A stretch of DNA of 64,000 nucleotides from Saccharibacillus alkalitolerans (GCF_011090185.1 NZ_JAAFGS010000001.1:1116001-1180000); one strand, 5' to 3'. Shown: positions 25,450 to 35,127, counted from the stretch's first letter. The notes: a model not told the origin generated them from the letters alone. Numbers and translations: made by a program.

Positions 25450-25514
25450 TAGGGTTTCCCCTGCAGGGGACAGGGTGCTCCCCTATATGCCTTACGGAAA
25501 GCTCCCGCTAAAAT
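25450..25514 (+). promoter_or_regulatory. Tandem NreC-like sites and -10 of the narK promoter
   Basis: Site 1 TAGGG-TTTC-CCCTG is centred at 25456.5 and site 2 CAGGG-TGCT-CCCCT at 25477.5, 21 bp apart. The -10 TAAAAT at 25509-25514 is centred 34 bp after site 2, the same geometry as narG. Confidence 0.78.
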
Positions 25515-25614
25515 GGGGACAGTAGACCGGCTCGAACCCTGATCTGCGGCGCGCCGCCGCTTGTGAAAATCGGATCGCGGCCGGACGAATAACTGTCGAA
25601 AAGGTGCGTGTAAC

Positions 25615-26820
25615 ATGATCAAAAAAGTACAGCTTCCGCTCCAAACGCTGAATCTGACGGTCGGCTTCATGGTATGGGTCATCATCTCTTCGCTGATGCC
25701 TTTCATCAAGGAAGATATCGCCATTCCGGCGGACCGTCTGGCGATCGTAACGGCCATTCCGGTCGTATTGGGTTCGGTTCTGCGTATTCCGCTCGGGTAT
25801 TATGCCAATATCATTGGCGCGCGTCTCGTTTTTCTGCTCAGCTTTGTGCTTCTGCTGTTTCCCGTGTATTATATCAGCGTAGCCCAATCGATGACGGCGC
25901 TCATCATCGGCGGGTTGTTCCTGGGGATCGGGGGAGCCGTATTCTCCGTCGGCGTTACCTCGCTGCCGAAGTATTACCCGGCGTCCAAGCACGGCTTCGT
26001 CAACGGCATTTACGGCATGGGCAATATCGGGACGGCGCTTACGACCTTCGCGGCCCCGGTGCTGGCGACGCAGCTGGGATGGCAGTCCGCGGTCAAGTGG
26101 TATCTGGTCCTGCTGGCCGTCTTCATCGTGCTGAATTTCCTGTTGGGCGACCGCCGGGAAGTCAAGGTGAAGACGCCGATCGTCGAGCAAATCAAAGGCA
26201 TTTACAAAAACGAAAAACTGTGGATGATCTCGCTGTTCTACTTCATCACGTTCGGTTCGTTCGTCGCGTTCACCGTTTACCTGCCGAACTTCCTCGTTTC
26301 GAACTTCGGCTTGGATAAAGTGGATGCGGGGATGCGTACGGCCGGCTTCATCGCGATCGCGACGTTCTTCCGTCCCGTGGGCGGCTGGCTCGCCGACCGC
26401 TTCAAGCCGCTGCTGCTGCTGGCCGGCACCTTCGCCGTCTACACGATCGCCGCGATTCTGCTGGCGTTCTCGCCTTCGCTCGGCCCTTACACGGTAGGCT
26501 GCCTGGCCATCGCGTTCAGCGCAGGCCTCGGCAACGGCATCATTTTCAAGCTGGTTCCGTTTTATTTCCAACAGCAGGCGGGCATCGCGAACGGCATCGT
26601 GTCCATGATGGGCGGTCTGGGAGGCTTCTTCCCGCCGATCATGCTCGCTGCCATCCACGGCGCGACCGGGCAGTATTCGATCGGATTCATGCTGCTGTCG
26701 CAGGTCGCGCTGGCGAGCATGGTGCTGGTGTTCTGGCTGCATTATCAGGATAAGATGATGACTTCCGCGGTGGGAGGAGAAACGGCCTCCAAAGCCCAAT
26801 CGAACACGATGCGCAAATAA
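25615..26820 (+). CDS. narK: Nitrate/nitrite transporter, MFS NNP family
   Basis: 401 aa with 12 predicted membrane helices. It imports nitrate and exports nitrite. The two substrate-binding arginines fit GSVLRIPLGYYANIIGARL (TM2) and FFRPVGGWLADR (TM8), each followed by the NNP-type Gly-rich segments (GIGGAVFSVGVTSLPKYYP, KLVPFYFQQQAGIANGIVS split here). Start has AAAGGT 9 bases before it. Its upstream region carries the same activator sites as narG. Confidence 0.95.
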   Translation: MIKKVQLPLQTLNLTVGFMVWVIISSLMPFIKEDIAIPADRLAIVTAIPVVLGSVLRIPLGYYANIIGARLVFLLSFVLLLFPVYYISVAQSMTALIIGGLFLGIGGAVFSVGVTSLPKYYPASKHGFVNGIYGMGNIGTALTTFAAPVLATQLGWQSAVKWYLVLLAVFIVLNFLLGDRREVKVKTPIVEQIKGIYKNEKLWMISLFYFITFGSFVAFTVYLPNFLVSNFGLDKVDAGMRTAGFIAIATFFRPVGGWLADRFKPLLLLAGTFAVYTIAAILLAFSPSLGPYTVGCLAIAFSAGLGNGIIFKLVPFYFQQQAGIANGIVSMMGGLGGFFPPIMLAAIHGATGQYSIGFMLLSQVALASMVLVFWLHYQDKMMTSAVGGETASKAQSNTMRK

Positions 26821-26864
26821 CCGAAATTCGCCGGCGGATAAATGACCGGCTGAAGCGAACGAAG

Positions 26865-26888
26865 AGCCGTCCGGATATCCGGGCGGCT
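26865..26888 (+). terminator. Stable hairpin between narK and the moeB-like gene
   Basis: AGCCGTCCGG pairs with CCGGGCGGCT around ATAT. There is no T-run after it, so it may be an mRNA-stabilising or partial attenuation element rather than a full terminator. Confidence 0.45.
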
Positions 26889-26914
26889 TCCTATGCAAAG
26901 GAGGACAAAAGAGA

Positions 26915-27946
26915 ATGAGCACGCCGCGAGAAGACCGTTATTCCCGTCAAATCTTGTTCGGGCCGATCGGCAGGGAAGGGCAAACGGGACTGGAGCAGGC
27001 TTCGGTCGCCGTGATCGGCTGCGGAGCGCTGGGCTCGGCCATCGCCGAAACGCTGACCCGGGCGGGCGTGCGAGAACTGCATCTGGTCGACCGCGACTAT
27101 GTGGAATGGTCCAATCTGCAGCGCCAGCAGCTGTTCGGCGAGAGCGACGCGGAACATATGAGTCCCAAGGTGGCGGCAGCGGAGCGCAGGCTGCTCGAAA
27201 TCCGCTCCGATCTGAAGCTGCATACGTATCTGGACGACCTGGACGTCGCGCTGATTCGCAGCTTGGCCTCGGAATGCTCGCTGATCATGGACGCGACGGA
27301 TAATTTCGAAACCCGCCTTCTGATCAACGACGCGGCGCTGGAAGCGGGAATTCCCTGGATCTACGGCGCCTGCGTCGGTTCTTCGGGCACGGTGTTCCCG
27401 TTCGTCCCCGGGCGTTCGGCCTGCTTCCGCTGCCTGCTTCCCGCGCTGCCTTCCGCCAACGACACCTGCGATACCGCCGGCATCATCGCGCCCGCCGTGC
27501 AGACGACAGCCGCGCTCCAATGCGCGGAAGCGATGAAATGGCTGAGCGGAAACAGCGAAGCGATGCGGACGAAGGTGCATCATTTCGATCTGTGGTCCGG
27601 CGAACAGATGAATACGGGGATTTCCCGCATTCGCCGCGAGGACTGTCCTTCATGCGGACCGGATCCCGCATTCCCCGCGCTTGTTCGGACGGCAAGGCCG
27701 GCTTACGCGGCGCTGTGCGGAAGGGACACCGTGCAGGTGCTCCCCGATCCGAATCGCCCGATGACGCTGGACGACGCCGAACGGATCGGCCGGCGGGTGG
27801 GCGAAAGTCTTCGCCGTACCCCGCATTTTGTACAGTTTCATGCTTTCGGGGCGCGGTTTATCTTGTTCGGCAACGGAAGGCTGCTGATTCACGGAACCGG
27901 CAGCGTGGAAGAAGGACGGACGCTGCACCGCAAATTGTTCGGTTAG
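26915..27946 (+). CDS. moeB: ThiF/MoeB family adenylyltransferase
   Basis: 343 aa E1-like enzyme. Opens with DRYSRQILFGPIGREGQ. ATP-binding AVIGCGALGSAIAETL, the adenylation-site RQQLF, and zinc cysteines in two pairs (CFRCLLP and CPSCGPD). A C-terminal extension of about 95 residues follows the second pair; it is not a rhodanese domain. It should adenylate the C-terminal Gly of MoaD so that sulfur can be added for molybdopterin synthesis. ThiS is the alternative substrate, but the neighbours favour MoaD. Confidence 0.88.
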   Translation: MSTPREDRYSRQILFGPIGREGQTGLEQASVAVIGCGALGSAIAETLTRAGVRELHLVDRDYVEWSNLQRQQLFGESDAEHMSPKVAAAERRLLEIRSDLKLHTYLDDLDVALIRSLASECSLIMDATDNFETRLLINDAALEAGIPWIYGACVGSSGTVFPFVPGRSACFRCLLPALPSANDTCDTAGIIAPAVQTTAALQCAEAMKWLSGNSEAMRTKVHHFDLWSGEQMNTGISRIRREDCPSCGPDPAFPALVRTARPAYAALCGRDTVQVLPDPNRPMTLDDAERIGRRVGESLRRTPHFVQFHAFGARFILFGNGRLLIHGTGSVEEGRTLHRKLFG

Positions 27947-28004
27947 GGAACAGCCTTAAGGGAATTCGGCAGCCGGAACGCAGAACACGAGAGGAGAGAG
28001 ACAA

Positions 28005-28529
28005 ATGAGCGAAGCTCCACCCGTCAAAGAAGGGAAGAGCGCACCGGATATCCGATTGGCGGTGCTGACCGTCAGCGATACGCGCACGAAGGATACCGAT
28101 AAGAGCGGACGGCGCATTATCGAACTGGCCCGGGAAGCCGGCATCGAAATCGCGGAATATACGCTGTGCACGGACGATGCGGAAGCCATTCATTCGATCG
28201 TCGCCGGCTGGCTGCTGCCGCCGGACATCGATGCCGTCGTCGTGACCGGCGGTACGGGCATCGCGCTTCGCGACGTCACGATCGAAGCGGTACGTCCGCT
28301 GTTCGAAAAAGAAATCGACGGCTTCGGCGAGCTGTTCCGCTATTTGAGCTTCGCCGAGGACATCGGCACGAGAGCGGTGCTCAGCCGGGCCGCGGCCGGC
28401 ACGGCGAAGGAGAAAGCGATCTTTCTCCTGCCCGGTTCCACCGGCGCGGTCACGCTCGCCATGCGCCGGATCATTCTGCCGGAAATTCGGCATATTCTGC
28501 ACGAGCTGACCAAGCATCGGTCCGAATAA
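28005..28529 (+). CDS. moaB: MoaB/MogA-type molybdopterin adenylyltransferase
   Basis: 174 aa. Core motif VVVTGGTGIALRDVTIEA, N-terminal LAVLTVSDTRTKDTDKSG and the C-terminal FLLPGSTGAVTLAM are those of the MogA/MoaB fold, which adenylates molybdopterin ready for molybdenum insertion by MoeA. GAGAGGAG lies 10 bases upstream. Read from narK/moeB, converging on moaC. Confidence 0.93.
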   Translation: MSEAPPVKEGKSAPDIRLAVLTVSDTRTKDTDKSGRRIIELAREAGIEIAEYTLCTDDAEAIHSIVAGWLLPPDIDAVVVTGGTGIALRDVTIEAVRPLFEKEIDGFGELFRYLSFAEDIGTRAVLSRAAAGTAKEKAIFLLPGSTGAVTLAMRRIILPEIRHILHELTKHRSE

Positions 28530-28533
28530 AGAC

Positions 28534-28557
28534 AAAAAAGAGAGAGCCTCAGCTCTC
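28534..28557 (-). terminator. Terminator of moaC with the stop codon in its loop
   Basis: GAGAGC pairs with GCTCTC, followed on the minus strand by TCTTTTTT. The TGA of moaC (28549-28551) sits in the loop. Confidence 0.7.
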
Positions 28558-29040
28558 CCTCGAATAATCGCCCGATTTGCCGCCGGTCTTCTCCAGCAGC
28601 ATCGTCGGACCGATGACCATATCCTTGCCCGCGGCTTTGCACATGTCGTAGATGGTCAGCGCCGCGGCGCTGGCCGCCGTCAGAGCTTCCATCTCGACGC
28701 CGGTCGGCCCCTTGGTGCGGACGGTGGCGTACAGCAGAACTTCGTACGAAGAAGCCGCTTCGTCCACCTTCCATTCGAATTCGATATCGACGCCGCTCAG
28801 CATGAGCGGATGGCACATCGGAATGATCTGCGCCGTATTTTTGGCGGCCATGATTCCCGCGACCTGGGCTACGGCGAGCACGTCGCCTTTTTTGCTGCTT
28901 CCCTCGCGGATCTGGCGGTAAATCGTTTCGTTCAGCCGAACGGAAGTCGCGGCGCGCGCCGTGCGGACCGTCTCGTTTTTCTCCGAAACGTCGACCATGC
29001 GGGCGCGTCCCTGTTCGTTAAAATGGGTAAGTTCGGACAC
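28549..29040 (-). CDS. moaC: Cyclic pyranopterin monophosphate synthase
   Basis: 163 aa. With MoaA it converts GTP to cyclic pyranopterin monophosphate. Conserved blocks: [18 protein letters not shown] at the N terminus, [31 protein letters not shown] and [19 protein letters not shown] with KTGGKSGD at the end. I prefer the GTG at 29040: it gives the usual MxxLTHFN start and sits 9 bases after GAAGGG. An ATG at 29049 lies directly on the ribosome site. Divergent from moeA. Confidence 0.93.
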   Translation of the reverse strand: MSELTHFNEQGRARMVDVSEKNETVRTARAATSVRLNETIYRQIREGSSKKGDVLAVAQVAGIMAAKNTAQIIPMCHPLMLSGVDIEFEWKVDEAASSYEVLLYATVRTKGPTGVEMEALTAASAAALTIYDMCKAAGKDMVIGPTMLLEKTGGKSGDYSRES

Positions 29041-29107
29041 TGCAATCATCCCTTCGTTAAGATCAAGTTGGGTATAGTATAACATGGAGAAAGGAGCGGA
29101 AGCGCTG

Positions 29108-30403
29108 ATGATGGAAATGAGAAAGCCGATTCCGGTCGGCGAAGCGGTCGCCCGGGTCACGAACGAAGCCCGTAGATTGGACGAAGAGACGGTTCCGCTC
29201 GAAGCAGCGTACGGCCGCATTCTGGCTCGGCCGCTGATCGCCGCGCACGACGTTCCGTCGTTCGACCGCTCGCCGTACGACGGCTACGCGATTCGCGCCG
29301 AAGACTCGGCCGGCGCATCCGGCGGCGAGCGTGCCGTTTTTCGCGTCGTCGATCATATCGGCGCCGGCGCCGTCTCGTCGAAGACGCTGGGACAGGGCGA
29401 AGCGGTTCGCATCATGACCGGCGCGCAGCTGCCGGCGGGCGCGGACGCGGTCGTCATGCTGGAACAGACGCAGGAGGCGGAGACCGTCTCCGCGGGCGAG
29501 CGCGGATCGAAGGCCGGAGAAAGCGCCGTGCCGAATGCCTTCACCATCCGCAAGGCGTTCTCGCCCGGCGAAAACATTTCGTTTCGCGGCGAAGATATGA
29601 GAGAGGGCGAAGAAATTCTGCCGGCCGGCAGCTTGATCCACCCCGGCACGGTCGCGCTCTTGGCCACCTTCGGACATACGGAGGTGCAGGCCGCGAAGCG
29701 GCCGATCGTCGGCATCCTGTCGACGGGAACGGAGCTGCTGGAAGCCGGAGCGGCGCTGGAGCCGGGCAAGATCCGCAACAGCAACGGCCCCATGATCGCC
29801 GCCCAGCTGCGGCGCATGGGCGTGCCGAGCCGCATGTACGACGCGGCGGTCGACCGGCTGGAAGACATGCTGGATACGGTGCGGCGCGCTCTGTCGGAAT
29901 GCGACTGCCTGATTACGACAGGAGGCGTGTCCGTCGGGGATTACGATCTGCTGCCGGCTGTGTACGAGCGGCTCGGAGCGGACGTTCTGTTCAACAAGGT
30001 CGCCATGAGACCGGGCAGTGTCACGACCGTGGCCGTGCTGGAAGGGCGTTTCTTGTTCGGTCTGTCCGGCAATCCTTCGGCCTGTTACACCGGATTCGAA
30101 CTGTTCGCCCGTCCCGCCCTGCTGAAGATGATGGGGGCCGAACGCCTCTATCCGCTGCGCACGAAGGCGCGTCTGGAAGAAGACTTCGCGAAAGCGAATC
30201 CGTTCGCCCGCTTCATTCGCGCCGTCTACGACGGACGGTCGGTTCGCCCGGCGGGCTTCAACAAGTCGAACGCGGTCTCCTCGATCGGACGGGGCAACGC
30301 CTTAATCGTGCTGCCGGGCGGTACCCGGGGATTCGCCGCGGGCGATATCGTCGACGTGCTGCTGCCCGGCATGGAGGAAGGTTCCGCGGTATGGGAGCTG
30401 TGA
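29108..30403 (+). CDS. moeA: Molybdopterin molybdotransferase
   Basis: 431 aa. Inserts molybdate into adenylated molybdopterin. Motifs in order: [61 protein letters not shown] and [18 protein letters not shown]-terminal MoeA domain IV follows. Start 29108 is chosen because AAAGGAG lies 11 bases upstream and a TATAGT -10 lies close before an ATG at 29084, which would leave little leader. First gene of moeA-mobB-moaE-moaD-mobA-moaA. Confidence 0.94.
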   Translation: MMEMRKPIPVGEAVARVTNEARRLDEETVPLEAAYGRILARPLIAAHDVPSFDRSPYDGYAIRAEDSAGASGGERAVFRVVDHIGAGAVSSKTLGQGEAVRIMTGAQLPAGADAVVMLEQTQEAETVSAGERGSKAGESAVPNAFTIRKAFSPGENISFRGEDMREGEEILPAGSLIHPGTVALLATFGHTEVQAAKRPIVGILSTGTELLEAGAALEPGKIRNSNGPMIAAQLRRMGVPSRMYDAAVDRLEDMLDTVRRALSECDCLITTGGVSVGDYDLLPAVYERLGADVLFNKVAMRPGSVTTVAVLEGRFLFGLSGNPSACYTGFELFARPALLKMMGAERLYPLRTKARLEEDFAKANPFARFIRAVYDGRSVRPAGFNKSNAVSSIGRGNALIVLPGGTRGFAAGDIVDVLLPGMEEGSAVWEL

Positions 30404-30978
30404 AGCGGCTTCAGATCGTGGGCTTCAAAAACAGCGGCAAAACGACGCTGACGGAGAGGCTGCTGCGGCTTGCCGCAGGACGCGGGCTGCGAGCGTCGGC
30501 GATCAAGCACCACGGGCACGGCGGACCGCCGGAACCGCCGCCGGCGGGCACGGACGCTTCGCGCTTTTTCGAAGCGGGGGCGGCCAGCTCGATCGTCGCG
30601 GGCGGCGGCGTGATCGTTCTGCAGAGCCGGCAGCCGGAAGCGGACCCGGGCGCCGGACTGGATTCGCTGATCCGGCTGACCGAAGCGAGCGCGCACCCGG
30701 ATTTGATCCTGATCGAAGGATTCAAGGGAGCCGAATACGACAAAATCGCGCTGCTGCGCTCGGAAGCGGACGCGGAGGCGCTGAGCGGGCTGCGGAACGT
30801 CAGGCTGATCCTTGCGCCGGACGACAAGCTGAAGACCGCGCTGGACGGCCGCTTCGCGAGAGGAGCGGCAGAGGACGGAAGAAGGCGGTATCCGCCCCTG
30901 CTGCTTCGGGAAGAGAACGAACAGATCGAAGCCTGGTTCGACGAATGGCTGAAAGGAGACGCCAATGAAACCTTATGA
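30391..30978 (+). CDS. mobB: Molybdopterin-guanine dinucleotide biosynthesis adaptor
   Basis: 195 aa GTP-binding protein with P-loop IVGFKNSGKTTLTE. Later blocks include KHHGHGG, GTDASRFFEAGA and LILIEGFKGAEYDKIAL, all MobB features. It assists MobA in making the bis-MGD form used by NarG. Overlaps moeA by 13 bases and moaE by 14. Confidence 0.92.
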   Translation: MGAVKRLQIVGFKNSGKTTLTERLLRLAAGRGLRASAIKHHGHGGPPEPPPAGTDASRFFEAGAASSIVAGGGVIVLQSRQPEADPGAGLDSLIRLTEASAHPDLILIEGFKGAEYDKIALLRSEADAEALSGLRNVRLILAPDDKLKTALDGRFARGAAEDGRRRYPPLLLREENEQIEAWFDEWLKGDANETL

Positions 30979-31411
30979 AATCGTAACGGAACCGATCGAT
31001 CCGCAGCGATACGCCGATTACGTGCTTCGTCCGGAAGCGGGAGCGGTCACGCTGTTCACCGGGCATGTGCGCGAATGGACGCGCGGCATCCGCACGCTGT
31101 TTCTCGCTTACGAGGCTTACGTGCCGATGGCCGAAAAAATGCTTGCGCGGATCGGCGGAGAGATCGAAGAGAAATGGCCGGGCACGAAGACGGCGATCGC
31201 CCACCGGATCGGCGAACTGCAGATCGGAGAAATCGCGGTCGTGATCGCGGTATCGTCGCCGCACCGCCGTGATGCCTACGAAGCGAACGAATACGCGATC
31301 GAACGGATCAAGGAATCGGTGCCGGTCTGGAAAAAAGAAATTTGGGAAGACGGCACGGAATGGATCGGCGACCAGCGCAAAAAGCCGGAGACCGAGCCCG
31401 CACCGGAATAA
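30965..31411 (+). CDS. moaE: Molybdopterin synthase catalytic subunit
   Basis: 148 aa. Transfers sulfur from MoaD thiocarboxylate to cyclic pyranopterin. Core blocks GAVTLFTGHVREWTRG, LAYEAYVPMAEKML and VVIAVSSPHRRDAYEANEYA, then the active-site lysine region VPVWKKEIWEDG. AAAGGAG lies 7 bases before the start. Confidence 0.95.
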   Translation: MKPYEIVTEPIDPQRYADYVLRPEAGAVTLFTGHVREWTRGIRTLFLAYEAYVPMAEKMLARIGGEIEEKWPGTKTAIAHRIGELQIGEIAVVIAVSSPHRRDAYEANEYAIERIKESVPVWKKEIWEDGTEWIGDQRKKPETEPAPE

Positions 31412-31438
31412 ACGTCCGAACGGAGAAGGAGAGAAGCC

Positions 31439-31672
31439 ATGATTACGCTGTATTATTTTGCCGGGCTGCGAGAAGCGGCGGGGAAAGCGCAGGAAGACGC
31501 CGACCTTGCGGGCCGGACGGTAGCTGAACTGACCGCCTGGGTAAGCGGCAAATATCCGCATCTGCCGCTGGACGGCGTTCGGGTGGCCGTCAACGAAGAA
31601 TACGCGCTGCAGGAAGACGTGCTGCAGGAAGGCGATACCGCGGCGCTGATCCCGCCGGTAAGCGGAGGGTGA
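31439..31672 (+). CDS. moaD: Molybdopterin synthase sulfur-carrier subunit
   Basis: 77 aa ubiquitin-like protein (ITLYYFAGLREAAGK) ending PPVSGG. The C-terminal Gly-Gly is the site of adenylation and thiocarboxylation by the MoeB-like enzyme. GAGAAGGAG lies 8 bases upstream. Confidence 0.95.
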   Translation: MITLYYFAGLREAAGKAQEDADLAGRTVAELTAWVSGKYPHLPLDGVRVAVNEEYALQEDVLQEGDTAALIPPVSGG

Positions 31673-32286
31673 AGCCTGCTGAGAAGAGCGAGGCTGTCCG
31701 GCAGGCTTATCCGTCCGAACGGCCGGTCGGCATTCTGCTCGCGGGCGGCTTGTCCAGACGCTACGGCTCACCGAAAGCTTTCGCCGAATACGGCGGCCGG
31801 CTTTTCCATGAACGGGCTCGCGAAGCGCTGTCTGTCGTCTGCGACCCGGTCGTCGTCTCGGCCAGCATAGCGCTCTCGGAGCGGTTTTCGCCGTCCTGCG
31901 ATGTCCGAACCGATCTGCCGGAACTTGCCGGACAGGGACCGCTCGCCGGCATTTGCACCGTCATGAGGAGCGTGCCAGCAGGCCGTTATATTACGCTTCC
32001 CTGCGATATGCCCCGCATCGGGCCGGAAGAAATCCGGAGGCTGGAGAGTCTTGCCCGAACGCATGCGCAAGCGGACGTCGTCGCCGTTCGAACGGCGAGC
32101 GCGCATCTGCCGCTGCTGAGCGTCTGGAAGGGCGGCCTGGACGGTCTGCTGGAGACTCGGATTCGCGAAGGGCGGCTTGCCGTCATGAAACTGCTGGCGG
32201 AGCTGGATACCGTCTGGCTGGACGCTTCGCAGCTGCATGAAGACCCCCGCATTTTTCACAATTTTAACACGCCGGACGCGGACTGA
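31669..32286 (+). CDS. mobA: Molybdenum cofactor guanylyltransferase
   Basis: 205 aa. Nucleotidyltransferase motif GILLAGGLSRRYGSPKAF with the LAGGxSxRxGxxK signature, metal-binding ITLPCDMPRIGPEE and the base-binding segment DLPELAGQGPLAGI. It attaches GMP to molybdopterin. GTG start overlaps the moaD stop; AGG directly precedes it, so translation is probably coupled. Confidence 0.93.
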   Translation: MKPAEKSEAVRQAYPSERPVGILLAGGLSRRYGSPKAFAEYGGRLFHERAREALSVVCDPVVVSASIALSERFSPSCDVRTDLPELAGQGPLAGICTVMRSVPAGRYITLPCDMPRIGPEEIRRLESLARTHAQADVVAVRTASAHLPLLSVWKGGLDGLLETRIREGRLAVMKLLAELDTVWLDASQLHEDPRIFHNFNTPDAD

Positions 32287-32316
32287 AGCGGAGGCGACAG
32301 GAGAGGAGCGAAAGCC

Positions 32317-33339
32317 ATGAATACGAATCATCCCGCGCCGACAGACCGGCTTCGCCGGCCGATCCGCGATCTGCGCATTTCGGTCACCGACCGCTGCAAT
32401 TTCCGCTGCACCTACTGCATGCCCAAAGAAATTTTCGGCGACGATTACGCCTTCATGCCCAAGAGCGAGCTGCTGACCTTCGAAGAAATCGAGCGGCTCA
32501 CCCGGCTGTTCGCTTCGATCGGCGTCAAGAAGATTCGGCTTACGGGAGGCGAACCGCTGCTGCGCCGGGGAATGCCCGATCTCGTGTCCCGCATAATGAA
32601 GGTGGACGGCGTGGAAGACGTCGGCTTGACGACCAACGGTCTGCTGCTGGGCGCCAATGCGCAGCCGCTGCACGATGCGGGGCTGCGGCGGCTGAACGTC
32701 AGTCTGGACGCGCTCGACCCCGAATTGTTCGGACGGTTGAACGGACGCGGCATCGATTCGGCGCAGATTCTGCGTCAGATCGACCAGGCCCGGCAGGTCG
32801 GCTTCGAAGTCAAGGTCAATATGGTCGTGCAAAAAGGCGCCAACGACGGCGAAATTCTGCCGATGGCGGCTTACTTCAAGGAACGCGGCATCACTCTTCG
32901 TTTTATCGAATTCATGGACGTCGGCAACGACAACGGCTGGAGCTTCAAGCGCGTCGTCACGAAAAAAGAAATTTTCGATCGGCTGCAGGCCGTTCACGAA
33001 CTGGAGCCCGTCGATCCCGATTATTTCGGCGAAGTCGCTTCGCGCTATCGGTACAAGGGAACGGATACGGAAGTCGGCTTCATTACGTCGGTATCGGAGT
33101 CGTTTTGCTCCTCCTGCACGAGAGCCCGGCTCTCCTCCAACGGCATTTTTTATACCTGCCTGTTCGCCTCGAGCGGCTTCGATCTGCGGGCCATGCTGCG
33201 AGGCGGAGCGGGCGACGAAGAGATTCTCGGCGCGATCGTCGACGTGTGGGAAAGCAGAAGCGACCGATACTCCGACGAACGCACCGAACAAACGGCCAAA
33301 AACCGAAAAAAGATCAACATGTCGTATATCGGCGGTTGA
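32317..33339 (+). CDS. moaA: GTP 3',8-cyclase
   Basis: 340 aa radical SAM enzyme. First cluster CNFRCTYC (near residues 27-34), SAM-binding [12 protein letters not shown], and the second cluster cysteines [18 protein letters not shown] near 265-282. It ends in Gly-Gly, which in MoaA enters the active site. Makes 3',8-cyclo-GTP, the first step of Moco synthesis. Last gene of the operon. Confidence 0.97.
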   Translation: MNTNHPAPTDRLRRPIRDLRISVTDRCNFRCTYCMPKEIFGDDYAFMPKSELLTFEEIERLTRLFASIGVKKIRLTGGEPLLRRGMPDLVSRIMKVDGVEDVGLTTNGLLLGANAQPLHDAGLRRLNVSLDALDPELFGRLNGRGIDSAQILRQIDQARQVGFEVKVNMVVQKGANDGEILPMAAYFKERGITLRFIEFMDVGNDNGWSFKRVVTKKEIFDRLQAVHELEPVDPDYFGEVASRYRYKGTDTEVGFITSVSESFCSSCTRARLSSNGIFYTCLFASSGFDLRAMLRGGAGDEEILGAIVDVWESRSDRYSDERTEQTAKNRKKINMSYIGG

Positions 33340-33346
33340 CGAAACG

Positions 33347-33378
33347 AAAAAGAGCGCCGATCATAGATCGGCGCTCTT
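33347..33378. terminator. Terminator after moaA
   Basis: AAGAGCGCCGAT pairs with ATCGGCGCTCTT around CATAG; A/T runs on both sides suit both moaA and the converging small gene. Confidence 0.85.
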
Positions 33379-33423
33379 GCTTATGCGAGAGATTCCCGTT
33401 TGGGGCACGAATGCTCCGAACGG

Positions 33424-33672
33424 TCAGCTGTTGATCGAAGGCGTCTGATCGTCGCCCTTCGACGCATCGAAGTTTCCGTCGCCTACCCGGCGGCGAATGT
33501 CGTCTTCCGCCAGCCGCTTGAGAATCGGCCCTTTCGACACGTCGTTCGCCCCGCTCTTCTCCGATTCCGTCCGTTCATGCCGCGCAAAATCCGCATTGGT
33601 GCGGCGTCCGGCTTCTTCCCGTTCTTCTTTCGTCATGAATTCCGTATCTTCCGGTCTGCCTTCGTTTGCCAT
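33424..33672 (-). CDS. Small charged uncharacterised protein
   Basis: 82 aa, highly hydrophilic, rich in Glu, Arg, Asp and Lys, without membrane or signal segments (TEFMTKEEREEAGRRTNAD, then KGPILKRLAEDDIRRR). AGGAGG lies 8 bases before the ATG and the frame is closed by the terminator shared with moaA. Probably disordered; no function recognised. Confidence 0.65.
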   Translation of the reverse strand: MANEGRPEDTEFMTKEEREEAGRRTNADFARHERTESEKSGANDVSKGPILKRLAEDDIRRRVGDGNFDASKGDDQTPSINS

Positions 33673-33744
33673 GTCGCATTCCTCCTCGGTTCGATATCGG
33701 TCTTTCTACGCATTACCCGAACCGTTCGGGAATTGAACCCGCTG

Positions 33745-35004
33745 TCAGAACTTGACCGGCAGCGCGGCCAGTCCCTGGGAACTGAGCGCAAAGCTCCAGG
33801 CCACGTCTTCGCGCGGAATCGCCAGGCGAAGCTCGGGCATGCGGCGCAGCAGCGTGGAAAACGCGACGTCGGCTTCGATTCGCGCCAGCGGAGCGCCGAG
33901 GCACATGTGAATGCCGTTCCCGAAAGCCAGATGCCGGCTGATACTGCGCGTCAGGTCCAGCTCTTCCGACGCATCGAATTTCAACTCGTCGCGATTCGCC
34001 GACTTCAGCACGGGGAAGATCATCTCGCCCCGGCGGATCGGCTGTCCGGCGATCTCCGTGTCTTCCAGCGCGTAGCGCGGTCCCGCGATAGTGGACGGTC
34101 CGTTGAAACGAAGCAGCTCTTCGACGGCGGAAGGGACGAGCGAGAGATCCGCTTTCAGTTTCGCGAGCTCGTCCGGATGGTCGAGCAGCATAAGGCATCC
34201 GGTCGCGATCAGGTTCGACGTCGTCTCGTGCCCGGCAAAAACAAGCAGCGTGATCATCGAGTACAGCTCCTGTTCGCTCAAACGGTCGCCTTCTTCTTCG
34301 AGGGCGATCAGTTGGCTGATCAGATCGTCGCCGGGGCGGCTGCGCTTATTATGCACCAATCTCGCCGTGTATTCGCCGAAGGCGCGCAGATGTTCCGCGA
34401 CTTCCGGTTCCTGACGTCCCAGACCTAGCCCGTGGGCGATCGCGCCGGACCAGAGACGAATGTCCGCATGGTCCTCTTCCGGAATGCCGAGCATATCGCA
34501 GATCACGTTGATCGGCAGCGGATAAGCGTAATCCCGCACCAGATCCATCTCTCCGCCGCTTTGCACCCGGTCCAGCAGGCTGTCGGCGAGTCCCTGCACG
34601 CGCGGACGCAGGCTTTCCATATACTTCGGCGTGAACGCTTTGGACACCAGCCCTCTCAAGCGCCGGTGATCCGGCTCGTCGACCGTCAGCATGGACTTTC
34701 CAGTGAAAAAGGTGGCCGGAGACGATTCGTCCTGCCGCATAAAGCTTTCGCCGCCCGAACTGCCGCTTTCAAGCGCGCTGCGGTCGACCGTAAAGCGTCC
34801 GTGATCTTTGAGTACCTGCATCGCTTCGTCGAAGCGGGTCACCATCCAGGCCTTGAATTTGACTCCGCCCATTTCGACCGGCACCGACAGAATCGGCCCC
34901 GCCTGGCGCATCTGCGCGAATACGGCGAACGGATCGAGTCCGTTCTCTCCGTTAAAAATCCCGGAAGCCGCCTGCTCTGCCGTCACTGCGCGATCTTCGT
35001 TCAT
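33745..35004 (-). CDS. Cytochrome P450 (CYP107-like)
   Basis: 419 aa soluble monooxygenase. Oxygen-binding I-helix LVFAGHETTSNLIA (near 235-248), K-helix ExxR in EELLRF, and heme-binding loop FGNGIHMCLGAPLARIEA with Cys at about 348. Length and motifs suit bacterial class I P450s that oxidise fatty acids or secondary metabolites; no ferredoxin gene is adjacent. Start at 35004 has AAAGGA 8 bases upstream; the open frame begins at 35031. A palindrome inside its promoter implies repression by the divergent TetR protein. Confidence 0.92.
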   Translation of the reverse strand: MNEDRAVTAEQAASGIFNGENGLDPFAVFAQMRQAGPILSVPVEMGGVKFKAWMVTRFDEAMQVLKDHGRFTVDRSALESGSSGGESFMRQDESSPATFFTGKSMLTVDEPDHRRLRGLVSKAFTPKYMESLRPRVQGLADSLLDRVQSGGEMDLVRDYAYPLPINVICDMLGIPEEDHADIRLWSGAIAHGLGLGRQEPEVAEHLRAFGEYTARLVHNKRSRPGDDLISQLIALEEEGDRLSEQELYSMITLLVFAGHETTSNLIATGCLMLLDHPDELAKLKADLSLVPSAVEELLRFNGPSTIAGPRYALEDTEIAGQPIRRGEMIFPVLKSANRDELKFDASEELDLTRSISRHLAFGNGIHMCLGAPLARIEADVAFSTLLRRMPELRLAIPREDVAWSFALSSQGLAALPVKF

Positions 35005-35127
35005 TCGGATCATCCTTTCTCCAAGCACCATTTTTTACAAAACTCGAGGCTTCAGAAAACCGGCATCATCCCGTGAAACGAAACGCTTCTTCTCTTGAGC
35101 GAGACTGTGAATGAAGCGATTAAAAAA

